Of a stretch of DNA of 64,000 nucleotides, positions 38,570 to 50,765 are shown piece by piece; the stretch's first letter is position 1, and every line of letters begins with the position of its first letter. Origin of the DNA: Maylandia zebra (lineage: Eukaryota > Chordata > Actinopteri > Cichliformes > Cichlidae); NCBI RefSeq assembly GCF_041146795.1, contig NC_135184.1, positions 11,646,967-11,710,966 of the forward strand. Reading direction: 5' to 3'. A program made the position numbers and the translations under genes. The notes beneath the pieces were generated by a model. The model was not told where the DNA came from and searched no databases. It worked only from the letters and a program-made list of their open reading frames with translations.

Positions 38570-38700
38570 CCAGCACGCCCTTGCGGGCGGTTTATCCTTC
38601 AAGCTCGGGTCCTCTACCAGAGACCTGGGAGCTTGAGGGACCTGCGCAGTATCTTAGCTACAGTATCAGCGGAAGGGGCTACATCAATAGGATGAGGGAC
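38570..38700 (+). mobile_element. Teleost retroposon fragment
   Basis: A CG-richer patch containing ACCCAGCACGCCCTTGCGGG, TTCAAGCTCGGGTCCTCTAC and CTGGGAGCTTGAGGGACCTG looks like a piece of a common fish LINE. No reading frame is preserved. The family is recalled rather than demonstrated. It forms the loop between arms B and A'. Confidence 0.4.
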
Positions 38701-38800
38701 CTATGGATATATATATATGTGTGTGTCCATATCTTTTAAGGACACATCTTTTATGCGTGTCCTTATGCATCTTGCAGCTGTTGCCCTTTACAAACACCCG

Positions 38801-38903
38801 GGTCTATGTTACATAAACATATGAAATGCTCTTGACGGAAAAAAACAAAAAACAAAAAAACAAAAAGTGTAATAAAAGAGTAGTAATTGTGACTCACTCC
38901 AAC
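38801..38903 (-). repeat. Arm A' of a nested inverted repeat
   Basis: The reverse complement matches 38288-38376 apart from A/T-run length changes and a few substitutions or small insertions (for example CATATG inserted after GCATTT). Confidence 0.9.
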
Positions 38904-39597
38904 ACTGGTGAACACTTGAACAGTTTTCTAATTTGTTTGATTATCTTTGAAGTGACAGTCATGCATAGTAATCTCTATTTATGCTAATATGCTGTTCCCC
39001 TTCTTAAACTGCGGTTGAAGATATTGGCATCTGTTGGTTTTGACGTGTGTGTGTGAGTCTGTGACAAGTGAGGGTCTGAAATATAAACTGAAAATGAAGC
39101 AGTGTGATCTGTTGTGCTGAGTGCATAAACGCTGAGGCATGGATGCTCCTTGTTGGCCTAATGGTAGAGAGGCTAATTAACAGCAAAAGCCGGCTCGTTT
39201 GGTTGCCAACGCCAACAGAAGGTCATGTTCCAGATGCCAGCTGGTATCTAGAGGGTGGCTGCTTTTAAATTAATGGAGAGCACATCATAGAGGGGATGCT
39301 AAAGGTACATTTTTGTGGGCTCGGTGACAACCACAACACCACCTCCATTAAGAAACAGTTTATTTTAAACAGATTAATTACAGTGAAATCAAAGCAGTGT
39401 TCAAACCGAGGCTTTGTGCACACATTAACTGTGTTTCAAATTATTATCATTATTGTCCCTCTGTCTACATGTAATAAGCAATTTTACTAAGAAGAAAAAA
39501 AAATATACAACTTAAGGAGATAATAATGTTCCAAACGTTTTATTTTGAAGTTGAAATTATCTGTGCAACATCTACATTTGATGTATTTTACATTCAG

Positions 39598-39777
39598 CTT
39601 GTACTGATGGATCCATAGCTGTTATGAACACAGAAAACTCCTGTCATGTTTTGATCCACCATGCAATACCTTGGGAAAGCATCTGATTGATAACAGCTTC
39701 ATTTTTGCATATGACAATGATTCCAAACACCCTGCCAACACAATAAAAGCATACACGGACAATGGAACACTATCATC
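39598..39777 (+). mobile_element. Left part of a Tc1-like pseudo-transposase, split by an insertion
   Basis: In pieces this reads like the middle of a Tc1 transposase, including DNDSKHPANTIKAYTDNGTL after the second catalytic region. It breaks off where the retroposon tail at 39778-40257 begins and resumes at 40266. Stops and shifts make it inactive. Confidence 0.65.
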
Positions 39778-40257
39778 CCTGAATCCTCCCTTAGTTATGC
39801 TGCAATAGGTGTAAGCTGCTGGGGGGATTCCCATGATGCATTGAGTATTTCTTCTCCAGTCACCTTTCTCACTCACTACGTGTTAATAGACCTCTCTGCA
39901 CTGAATCATACTTGTTATTAATCTCTGGCTGTGTTTTTTCTCTCAACCCAACTGATCGTTCCAGATGGCCCCGCCCCTCCCTGAGCCTGGCTCTGCTGGA
40001 GGTTTCTTCCTGTTAAAAGGGAGAAACCTCTGCTGGAGGTTTCTTCCTGTTAAAAGGGAGAAACCTCTGCTGGAGGTTTCTTCCTGTTAAAAGGGAGAAA
40101 CCCCACTGTCGCCACAGTGCTTGCTCATAGGGGGTCATATGATGTTGGGTTTTTCTCTATGTGTGTTATTGTAGGGTCTACCTTACAATATAAAGCGCCT
40201 TGAGGCAACTGTTGTTGTGCTTTGGCGCTTTGAATTGAATAAAACTGAATTGAATTA
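39778..40257 (+). mobile_element. 3' end of a fish non-LTR retroposon inserted in a Tc1 remnant
   Basis: Contains the widely repeated fish sequence GGTTTCTTCCTGTTAAAAGG, TGCTCATAGGGGGTCATATG, ATATAAAGCGCCTTGAGGC and a final GAATTGAATAAAACTGAATTGAATT tail, the hallmark 3' end of a teleost LINE (probably L2-like) or a SINE sharing its tail. It is 5'-truncated. It splits a Tc1 transposase remnant, so it inserted later than the Tc1. It contains a three-fold tandem repeat at 39991-40101. Confidence 0.7.
39991..40101 (+). repeat. Three perfect 37-bp tandem copies inside the retroposon tail
   Basis: Units at 39991-40027, 40028-40064 and 40065-40101 are identical, beginning CTCTGCTGGAGGTTTCTTCC. The usual element seems to carry this sequence once, so the expansion is local and recent. 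Confidence 0.95.
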
Positions 40258-40265
40258 TCAGTCAT

Positions 40266-40665
40266 GCATTGGCCTTCCCAGAACCTGCACCTCAACATCA
40301 CTGAAGCAGCGTGGCATCATCTTGACACAGAATGCAGCAAAAGGCAGCCGACATGCAAAAGAAATACTTTTAATGTCCTTCAAGAAGAACTTTTTCTGAA
40401 GACTCGTTAAAGAAATAACGAGAAAGTTTGTTTAAGAGGGGTTAAGCTGTATTGAAATATAAAGTTGGCCCTACTATATGCTGACTTTCAAGCTTGTTAG
40501 AATAGTACAGACTCTATTTTTGCTTCATGTACTTCAAGTTTGTACTTGTTTTAACAAATTACTGCACTTATTTCCAATTTTCCCAGCAAAATGTAAACAA
40601 ATCAAGGGCAACTCGAGACTTTTACACAGTACTGTATCTGAACTAGCATCCAAAACCAACTTCCC
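40266..40665 (+). mobile_element. Right part of the split Tc1-like element
   Basis: Resumes the interrupted transposase: a region with ITEAAWHHLDTECSKRQPT and FNVLQEELFLKTR corresponds to the area around and after the catalytic Glu. It is followed by CTCGAGACTTTTACACAGTACTGTA, which resembles a Tc1 terminal sequence. It is broken by several stops. Confidence 0.65.
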
Positions 40666-43600
40666 TGTGTAAAACAATAATCTAAAGTGAACTGTCATCA
40701 CCCTTTGTAGAAGTAGCTGAACTTAGTTAAAGATAGGACTAATCCAAAGAAAAGTGTCCATTGGGAAGTATTAAAAAATTACACTGCAGTTGCTAGTTTA
40801 ATTACAAAGAGAATGATCTGTTGCTTACTTGGTACAGCTTTAGTGAAACTGCACTCATACCTGGCGACAGGCAATGCAGTTTCATTAACACGCGATATGA
40901 GACTCTTCATCTTTGCAGGTAGGGCCAGTTATCATTCTGAAATGAAGGCTGATTAAAATGAGTGAGTATTAGTAAACTCTGGCACATTTACATTTCAGTG
41001 TTGATTACTGCGCAGTTTCCATGACATATAAGTAAAATTAAATAGATTACATCCTTTTCAGCTATTTTTTGTGAAAAGCTGTTATGTTGCTGATGAAGTA
41101 ATATTAAAGCCTCAATGAATGAGTCATCTTTGCTCAGTTCACATCTCCTGTAAATTGTGTATGTTAATACTGAACTTAATTCTCTACTGAATACCTCTGC
41201 TGCACTGTGGGAGTGTAAAAGCCACTTTGATGACAGCAGTTCATTTCATGTTGTGTCAACTAAACGCAAAAGAGTGGCCATTTGATATGGTTAGCTTTGC
41301 CTTGTTCAATTTTCAATGTATAATGCCCAGATTTAATTTATTTTTTCAAACTGAATTTTATATTCCCACGCACCAGAACATTATGATGCTCTCTGCTGCA
41401 AAACTCAGTTTAAATTTTCTTGTGATGTGCACAAGGCAGACATTTTATCGGCAATAAAAAAGGGGAGTTAATGTAAATAACTGTGCGTGTACTCCTCAGT
41501 CCCTCTAAGCATGACTGAAACACAAATAAGGTGTGTTTTTCTTGTATTTCAAATTTCTCATGTTCAGAATAATTCATTCATTCATTTTCTGCAAATAAAC
41601 CCATTTTCTTTTAGTATAGGTTCTAACACTGCTGGAGAAATTTACCATAACTCGCAGTGAAAAACCTACTTAAACACTGACTTGCGAGAATTCTCAAACT
41701 GCAGCATCTGTGTATGCTTTCAGATGTCAGTCTTTGCTCTTCAATTCAAGGTAATATTTGCAAACAGAGAATAGAAAAGGGGGATTTGATTTCAAGTACA
41801 AACTCATGGCAGGAATTTAATTTTTGCAGACAAATGCCCTGGTCCAGCTCATATTTACATGCTTGCCTACATACATCACACTATGTTCATCCTAATGAAA
41901 TGGAGATTCAATTATATCAGTCACTGCAAACCCCAGGTAAGAGCATGATTAGCATCTTTCTGATGCTTAAACATGTGACTGCTTTCTCATTCCTGCAAAG
42001 TATTATGTTTAGTTTTGGAAGAAGGTGGCATGAGTAAGAACTGATCACATTGGTGATGGCAAACACCTCCTCACATTCATTAGTAGTCTGCCTGTGTAAG
42101 TCTGTGGTTCTCCTGTCTAGCCACCCCATGGCTTGTTTGAGAAGAGAACTACACCTGATATGATGCTGAGCACTGTGCTCTTCCTTCTGGTGTTACAGAG
42201 ATAATGACTGCTTCTGATTATATTAACAAACCAAACCATCATTTGCAGTAAAAAACACAAGAGTAAAAAGTAAAAAGACCGAGAAATTTCAAAGGCGTTT
42301 TATACAACTTGGCTACAATATTAACATTTTTTCCCTACTTTTGTGCTCCTTGTCTAGCTAATGGTGACAGCTCTGCCTACAAAGAAAGGGCACAACTCTC
42401 AGGTGGTCCACGATCGATCAGCTGAAGGCGGCATATATTCTATCTTTGTCGGAGCAGGCATTTGTAACAGCATGTAGAGAAACCTATGGGTGAACTAGAG
42501 CGCATAAACTGTAGTGCTTTAGTTTTAATTCCTTAAGCTTAATATGTTTATGTTGTTTGAGCACAGGCGTTTATCTCCTGAAAGTGAGAACAGTATCTCA
42601 AGCTTTCAGATATTTACTTCAGATAATTAACTAGAGGACTTTTGAACATGCATTATGTTTATGCACAAGACAAGCAATATAGGAACATTTCTGTGCAGAA
42701 CTGCAGCTGTACAGACTGTCTACATACACATATTTGTACATTTTTACATCTTTCACAGAAAAAGGAGAAAAAAGAAACACTGTAGTTAGTGGTGACATAA
42801 ATTATAATATAATGGCGTATTTATATTATGAGTTGTTTTAAAAACTATCATAGAAAGTTTTAGTTTAAATGATACTTTGCAATTTTACTATATTGTGTGT
42901 ACGTCTCATTCCTTAGACATTGTCATTATTTTTATTGTTACCTCTGTAAAGCAGATTGTGACTGTTTTCTTGCTTTTTTTGCATTATATGAATACATGTT
43001 TCTTACTTACTTACTTTATATCGGTTTAAGTCAAAACTTCAGCCCCAGCATTTATGATTATATCCTGCCCTTTTTTGTCTTTTAAGACTTTTATGTCTTC
43101 ATTTTTGTAAATAATAGATGTTAAATTAAAAAATTCATCTAAATCATTTAAATTTAATAGATAATTTTGCCAATAACAACATATAGTAGAATTTTTGTGC
43201 TGTCAAATATGTCACATCAATCACTATTTATCTCAAAATAATTTTTATTTAAACATTTCAGTAGACTCAAATACATTTTGCAGTTTGGAAACCTTTGATT
43301 TATTCATCTAGCCCCAAGATCTGTATTAGTATATAGCTGGCTGAGGTGTAACCGTTTACATGGCTCTGTACAGATGTAGTCATTGCTGAAGATGCCTGGG
43401 GCATGCCTCTGTTTACAATCCCGCTGATATTCATCTTTAATCAGCTGGGCCACAGTTGGATTAGCATGCTACATGTAGAAGCTGTGTCAAACATTAACAT
43501 GTTCCCCTTTAGTGGTGGAGAGGAGATGTAGGGGAGAGAAGATAAGGTCAGCAGTTAAATATTATCACTAGCTATGGGAGAGAGGCCTGAATTTGGTGAA

Positions 43601-45059
43601 GGACGGCAGGGAGGTAGCTGCTGTGCTAAAATGCTTCATAAATGCCAATCAATGAGCGCTAGCCAGTAGCTCCTAAGAACCATGGCACTGAGCAATACTT
43701 AAAAAAGAGGAAAAAATAGCGAGCAGGAATCAGGATAATGAGTAGTTAATGATCATATGTATCAGTCACAGATTTACCTCCATCCACGCCAAATTATACC
43801 GGGCTGTAAGTGTGTGATTTGTCAATGACGTCCTACACTGGAGAGATTACATCAGAGATTTTCTTCTTATTGACCTGTAATAAGAATGTAATCGGTCACT
43901 GTAACATCTAAAGTGCTGAACCAAAGCTGGTACATATTTAAACATCACTGTTCATACTGGACCATGTTTCTTTTTCAATCATCAGGGACCTCTATTCCAT
44001 CTTGTTCACACTTCCATCACAGGGTAAAGCCTATAGTCTATTTCCTAAGTCTGAATCACGTTCAGTAGATCCCTCTAATAAGCACAGGTCAAATAGCCTC
44101 CATAAATCATAAAATACAGCACTTTTCCTCTGGTTTCACTGCAGCTCTGCAGTAATGCTACAAGGAGCCAAGATAAATTGTTATTACTGCTCCTATAGTA
44201 GGAACCACTGGTAGAAAAAAATCAATTGTATAATCACTTGTGGACGAGAGGAGGAAAGGGCGACATTGAAGTGTTCCTCCATTTCAGGTTATTCCTCTCA
44301 TGGAGGCTTAGAGCTGCTCGTAACCTGGGTAAGGGGCAAAAGAGAGAAAACACTGAGAAAAATGATTCATACTCAACAGCTCTCATCCAACTCGATCACC
44401 CAGCTGTAAGGCATAAGGCAGGTATGCAGCTCTTTGTCGCTGGCATTTACAGTTCATTTGTTTCCCAGGAAGTAATTTTCATTAAGAAAACCAATTTCCC
44501 CTTAAGTCCTCAACATGAATAATAAACACAAACTCTTGCAGGGAGAGGGCGAGAAACAACGATTCAGATCAAACTCTTCTAAGCAGCGCTCTAAAATATT
44601 TCGGGATGCTCTTTTTTGTTTGGGCTCCGAGGTAAGAGGTGTCATAGTTTGCAGAGCATGTCGTAATCACTCGCCTTAGGAGAATACTGCTAGAGAGCTA
44701 ATCATTACCACTCTGCCAGCTTGTAGAAGCGGGGCACATTTCTTCTGCACAACTTTGGGCTGTTTTTGTCTGTGTGGCTGCTGCCTGTCAAACAAGCCAC
44801 CACTGGTTGAAACAGCAAGTTTACATCAAAGCCGCTCAAGTTCATTTTGAAGCTGCAATGAAAGATTCAATGCTCTCTCCCTTTAATCAGAGCACAACAG
44901 CACTTTTTGCTGCATAGCTTGTTTACCTGAAAACAAGCTGCATTTCGCTAATAGATTTTTTATTTCATGTATGTGAGTTTGTGCACACGCCCTCTATCTA
45001 ATGTAATATTAGGAGGAATTAACATTATATTCTATATTTATGCTTAAATATGTACAGGT
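40666..45059. other. Intergenic region, no gene seen
   Basis: About 4.4 kb of AT-rich DNA without a supported exon chain, RNA gene or bounded transposon. The 98-codon frame at 44226-44522 lies in a less AT-rich stretch but has no recognisable motif. Confidence 0.5.
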
Positions 45060-45650
45060 ATGGTCAGAGGTTTACATGGATTCATCTTGAGCATGAATGT
45101 CATGGTAATTTTGGGCTTTTGATGATTTTTTTAAAAACTTTTCTTTTTCCTGGGTGGAATGATTGCACAGAATATATCTTTGATGAACCGGGTGCACAAG
45201 TTTGAATTTAATTAGGATTTTCTCTAATCCACACAAGGTCAGAATATACATAGAGGCTCAACAGTATACATACACTCAAATTAGTGGCCTTGATGGTTCT
45301 ACAGTGTCAATTAATCTCACAAACCCAAGACCTATTAACTCGTCATTAGTGATCATGATTGACTAGAACTGCTAGTTTCTCTGTGACAGCTCTCAATGGA
45401 TCCACCAATACTCGGAACAATGGAAAAGACTGAGATTTACACAAACCGTGAAGATCTATTGGAGCTAAAAAAAAAAAAAAAAAACCCTGTAGATTCCAAG
45501 ATCATCAGTTCAAACAATTATACACAGGTAAATGGTCTTCAACTTATATAAGGCTTCATGCAATTCACTGTGCTAATGCCGTGGCTCTAGGCCTGGCAAT
45601 GACAGTCTGTAGTTGGTTAGTAAATTACCGATATTTGACTGAACAACAAC
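45060..45650 (+). mobile_element. Degenerate Tc1-like element, plus orientation
   Basis: It starts with a Tc1-type terminal sequence, GGTCAGAGGTTTACATGGATTCATC. Broken transposase N-terminal sequence follows. GATTCCAAGATCATCAGTTC near 45490 is shared with the lrrc42-intron copy. An A run (45467-45484) interrupts it and the catalytic half is missing. Confidence 0.6.
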
Positions 45651-45770
45651 ATTTAGATGAATTATTATGAAATTTAGTGTAGCAAACAGATGGTCGCCGC
45701 CACTCAGGCTTTTGCAGTTATGATTATTCTCGTCTCAAAGCTCAGGTGAGCACTCTCCCCAAATATTCAC

Positions 45771-45815
45771 TTAGCAACAGTTAGCAAACAAGTATTGTTT
45801 GCTAACTGTTGCTAA
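45771..45815. repeat. Perfect hairpin with 21-bp arms and 3-nt loop
   Basis: TTAGCAACAGTTAGCAAACAA at 45771-45791, loop GTA, then the exact reverse complement at 45795-45815. No mobile element or gene boundary explains it. The arms themselves contain a repeated TTAGCAA motif. Confidence 0.95.
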
Positions 45816-46881
45816 ATCATTGTTCACAAACTGAATTTGTAGTCACACATGTATACATCATCATAACATGACAGTGTTCCCACTGGGGCGTCCCGCTGCA
45901 GCTGTAATCAACTATCTTCTTTTGTTAGAAAATTGTTGCTACATAATTATTCTGTTGTCCAGTCATCTAAGAGTGTATTTTGTGATTTATTCATTTATTT
46001 CTTTGTTGATGATCAAGAATCTATCTGTATTTTTACTGTGCTTAAATACAGACGTTACAGAAATGCATGTCTGCTGCACAGTTTGCTGGTAAAGAAGGTA
46101 GTGACCTAAAGTAGGCCAGCATTTGATTACTTCTGATCAAATGCTGATAGCTCATCTTTAACATTCACAGCAGCACTCGGTCCACCCCCTGGAGCGACTA
46201 GATCAAATTCTCAATTAGTCTTGTTGTAAGTGTGCCATTGACCTTGAGAAGGGCCCTTTTTTTAAGCATAGTTCCTGGTTTGAATGTTAAGCCTTTCAAG
46301 TCACTTGAGGATAAATAGTTTGTGAAGCATACACAGCAAGTGAAGAAATGTAGAGATGCAAGACGACAGATATTATACATAACTAACATATGATAATTGA
46401 GCTGCACGCTACTGTGTCTGTTTCTTTTAAATAAATTATACTGCTAATGCAAATATTTTATGTTAAGTCGCTCTCAATAGCCTTATCTCTTGTTTACAAA
46501 CAAATGATTTACAACAGATGTGTTCACGCACACAAACACACAACTGATTCATGGCTTCTAATTGGCCTTTAATGGAACCAGTGTGTGTTAATAAAAATCA
46601 GCTGCTCGTATCTTTTTAGGAGTGGTGAACCGTGGGAGGAAGGGATTAAACTGGTTATTAAACAGGTAAGATGCTGGAACCCTGGGGTGATTAATTCCAC
46701 AGGGACCACCTTTCACAGTGAAAGTAATTGTAACAATTCCCAGCCTGAGCTTGTCTCTCTCCACCCCAATTCACTGTCCCTGGTGCAGAATTACTGCGCA
46801 AAGCTAGAGACAGAAATACTGTAGCTCTGCTAAGCAGAAAAAGGAAGCTGGAGTTGCTGAAGTTAGAATTCTTAAAATGTA

Positions 46882-47418
46882 CACTCAACAAAAATATAAA
46901 CGCAACACCTTTGTTACCACTCCCATTCCCCATGGGATGGACGTAGAGACCTAAAATTCATTCCAGATACACAATATAACCATCCCTCCCAAACAGTGGT
47001 CACAAATCAGTCCAAATGTGTGGTAGTGGGCACATCTGCACGGGCGACAGATCTGGTTGACATTCCTGCTGTCAGCATGCCAATTGCACGCTCCCTCATT
47101 GCTTGTGGCATCTGTGGCATTTTGCTGTGAGACAAAACTGCACATTCCAGGGTGGCCTTTTGTTGTGGGCAGTCTGAGGTACACCTGTGCACTACTCATG
47201 ATGTCAGATCAGCATCCTGATGTGGCACACCTGTGAGGTGGGATGGATTATCTCAATATAGCAGATGTGCCTACTACCACACATTTGGACTGATTTGTGA
47301 CCACTGTTTGGGAGGGATGGTTATATTGTGTATCTGGAGTGAATTTTAGGTCTCTACGTCCATCCCATGGGGAATGGGAGCAGTAACAAAGGTGTTGCGT
47401 TTATATTTTTGTTGAGTG
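46882..47418. mobile_element. Internally deleted Tc1/mariner-superfamily element with long inverted repeats
   Basis: A 537-bp element, flanked by TA on both sides, has ends CACTCAACAAAAATATAAAC and arms about 158 bp long (46882 to about 47039, and about 47261 to 47418) with roughly four mismatches. The 220-bp interior keeps the start of a transposase on the minus strand. The catalytic domain is gone. Such ends are abundant in fish and are recalled as belonging to an ISRm11-like TcMar group, which is not proven here. Confidence 0.85.
47007..47192 (-). pseudogene. Transposase N-terminal remnant
   Basis: A 61-codon frame inside the inverted-repeat element contains MPQAMRERAIGMLTAGMSTR, typical of the first helix-turn-helix of Tc1/mariner-type transposases. 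It ends within the right arm (left on the plus strand). The DDE domain is absent, so it cannot catalyse transposition. Confidence 0.55.
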
Positions 47419-48824
47419 TATTAAACTCAAGTCCACAGTCCTGAAATGGCAATTTCAGACAAGAATGATCAGGGCATTTATTGAACAAAATGTTGGCTGT
47501 TGATGTCTCAAGGCATCAAGGACTCCTTTGTAACAAATAATTAATGCAAGCCTTTCAGAATACAAAGTCTTTTTTTGCTGATTTTTACCAAGTAGCATCA
47601 TTCACACAAACTTGGATTAGTTTGGTCAACATCTGGGTGTGTGTACAGTGGATTGTGTATCAGTGTTTAGCTTGTTTTTAATTATGTTTTTGTTTTTATA
47701 ACAGTACTAGGGCTAATTCAGTAAATTTACTAGTGCTCAATCTCACTTGCCACGTTATTACTGTTCACTAACCCAAATAATCAGCCAATCCCATGACGGC
47801 AGCTCTGTGCATTTAGTTATGTTGACATGCTCAAGACAGCCTGGTCAAGTTAAAACAAAATATAAGTTGTTCCGTAGTGTGGTGGTTTACATGTTCCCCT
47901 AACAGCTGAAATTTCCCTGGTTTTATCCTAGAAGGAGGCAAAAATCCCCCTTGTGTTAGTCAAAGCTAGAAGCTGTCTACTGTGATGACCTAAGGGAGCA
48001 GCTGAAAGCTATAATCGACAAACTGGGACTGAGAGACTAAGGAGAAATTTATGAAGCAACATTTTGGATGGTCACTGGTCACAGAATCATATTTACTTTT
48101 GTATTTTAGAATTTTTGTGTCTAAGCTAATGTGAAACTTTTCAATTGTTGTTTTGCACTCATTTAGCAAAAACAAAATAAGAATATATTTAAAATGGCAT
48201 TTTCTTTTGTGCGTTTTGTGGAATGTGTTTTCATATTGATAAGATTTAACAGAAAAAAATTACAGCCAAAAGCACAACATCAACAAATTCTACTAGAAAA
48301 TTATGTTTTGAACACATGTTTGTGTTATGTGCTATGGCTCCAGTACAATACTCTGGGCAAATGATATGCTATCTATCTAATAAATGTACCATCCAAGGTT
48401 TATAGCAAAAGCAGCCTTTCAGTCAAACATGCTTGCATGGATTAACTGAGAGGAGCTGCTACTGAATAAAATGAGAGCTGTATCAGGTCTGTAGGTAGCA
48501 CATCAAAGACTCATATACTGTATTTTTAAATTTGAAAAGAAACATCCAACAATACTTTGCCCTCTGATTTGTCTAAATCACAACACTTGATGACTTTTTA
48601 AAGTGTTTGTAGCACTTCACAGTCTGAGGCCTATCATGGGATTGCAGCCTAGACAGAAAAATTGAAATGAACGAATTGAAAAACTGATAACAGCTGGCGG
48701 AGAGGATTGGGAATTATGAAGAATATTCAGGCGTTCCTGAAAAATGAAGCTTTCTCTGCAATACCTCAGGAATCCCTTGGATAGTTTTCAAAGTTTTCAA
48801 GCGTTTCTCTGTAAAAACCTGAAT

Positions 48825-48839
48825 GGGGGGGGGGGGGGG
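48825..48839 (+). repeat. 15-bp poly(G) run
   Basis: An uninterrupted run of 15 G in AT-rich surroundings. Prone to length change and sequencing error; might form a quadruplex. Confidence 0.9.
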
Positions 48840-49040
48840 AATGCGACTGATGTACTTGTCTCATAGTGTTAAGAAAGTAGTCACTGCCTTGTCTGTGTTT
48901 TCTCATCACCCTCAGTGTGGGGTGCCACAAAAACGCCAGCACAGTGCCCGAGGTTGAAGGCGCATTTTCCAAGATAGCTGTTTTATCTCAAGAACCTTAG
49001 GTGTGCAGTGATGGTGGTATCCATCACCTTGCGATATAAA

Positions 49041-50013
49041 CAGTGTTGGGAAGGTTACTTTTAAAATGTATTCCATTACAGAATACATGCCCCAAAATGT
49101 ATATTGTAACGTATTCCGTTACGTTACTCAATGACAGTAACGTATTCTGAATACTTTGGATTACTTAATATATTATCATGCTTTTTACAACAACGTGAAT
49201 GTACTATTGCTGTGTGATTTATTACTATTACTGAAGGTCCGCGACTCCGAACTGTAGTAAAGGGACCTCTGACTAATACGGCGGGGTCCCTGTCGGCTCG
49301 TAGCCGAAAAATAGCTTTACTTTGTTGTGTGGGTCAACTTTTCTTGCGAGAGACAGAGAGAGGCGTTGAAAGACTGCTCCAACGGAACTTATTGTTTTCG
49401 GAGGAAAACACGAACACGGCGTACAGTCGAGTCTTAATAGCTTACTTACAACTGGGCTTGTCAGGCACTCTTCTTGGCTGCAGTGGTTGTTATTATTATG
49501 TTTACATGCTTCCAGCTCCCGTTTTTCCTCGATGACAACTCGTACCTTTCCACTCCCCTTTTTCTCCCTCCTCGCGCTCACAGACCCATAACGTGTATGG
49601 CAGTCCATTCTCCCTGCAACACGGACTACACTGCCCATGATGCTACATTCTTTAGAGCTATGCTTGTAGCATTCTGCCTGTTAGCTTAGCACAACAACAA
49701 CAACGAAAAGGCGCTCTCTCACCCAGGAAACACACAGTCGCAGAGAGAGAGAGAGCGTCGCCCTGTAACCATGGCAACCGTAACGCTGCCGCCTGGAACA
49801 ACAGAACGTAGCTGTCAAACAAAACCCAAACAGTCCTGACCCGCGACAATATGTAACAGGAAAGTACCGCAGTGTAATCCATTTATTTCAACAAAGTAAC
49901 TGTATTCTGAATACCACCTTTTTAAACGGTAACTTTAACGGAATACAGTTACTCATATTTTGTATTTTAAATACGTAACGGCGGTACATGTATTCCGTTA
50001 CTCCCCAACACTG
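49041..50013. mobile_element. hAT-type non-autonomous transposon, 973 bp
   Basis: It begins CAGTGTTGGGAAGGTTACTT and ends TTCCGTTACTCCCCAACACTG, giving terminal inverted repeats led by CAGTGTTGGG with further related TATTCCGTTACG motifs near both ends. A perfect 8-bp target duplication, GATATAAA, flanks it (49033-49040 and 50014-50021), diagnostic of hAT. The interior is unusually rich in CpG for this region, and no transposase frame was found. Confidence 0.9.
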
Positions 50014-50765
50014 GATATAAACCATAATCACCATTGTTTAGTAGCTGAAACAACTCGGTGCCTAGTCAAATATTTTCAGTAGTGACACCGTTTACTCTTA
50101 TCCAAGTTTCTAGGAGTTTTCCTTTAGTTTTCTGATACAACAGAAAATGCTTTGAATTCTAATTGAATGCAGTATTGTGCTTGTGATTGTGGCTACTTTT
50201 CCCATTGGGAGGTGTCCCCAGCCTGTTATTCATCTTTCAGATTCTTTGAGTTGTTTTTTTTTCATTTGTTACTAAAGGACCAGATAATGGCAGACTGGAA
50301 TCGTGTAATTGCTCCAAAGCCGTCTGCGTATTTTTTAGGTGAGTTCAGCGAAGCGTAACAGAAAGAATGTCTTCTTTTGTGTTAATAGAGTGACTCTGCA
50401 TTTCTCTGTGGCCCACTCTTGTAAGATTAATGATGGGGGCCAAGCCCTCCTTAAGGCTCATTCATTACCATGGGCTCATCTCCCTTCAGACAAATATAAC
50501 ACCATGAATCACTATTCTCCTGTGCCATGTAGGTCTGTGGACATCACTGGATCAGTTTGCTGTCTGCAATTTCCTATTCAGAAGCACTGAAAAAGAGATA
50601 ATTGTGTGTGCCTTTGTGGCTTTGAGGATATTAAAAATTTTCACTGTGTTCTACATGTCCTTACAAGATGGGTTTTTATATCAACCTGGCAAGTAAGAAA
50701 AAGGATCTGTTGTAAGGCTCTCTCGCCATCCCATGTTTTGTTTTGTTAAACAAACATGACATTGG

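Noticed and set aside
48766-48972. 68-codon minus-strand frame starting MENAPSTSGTVLAFLW
   Set aside because: It looks protein-like at first glance, but runs into the poly(G) tract (read as Pro), and no family or splice partner could be recognised.
49273-49638. 121-codon minus-strand frame within the hAT element
   Set aside because: No resemblance to hAT transposase; it lies in the CpG-rich interior and probably reflects base composition.
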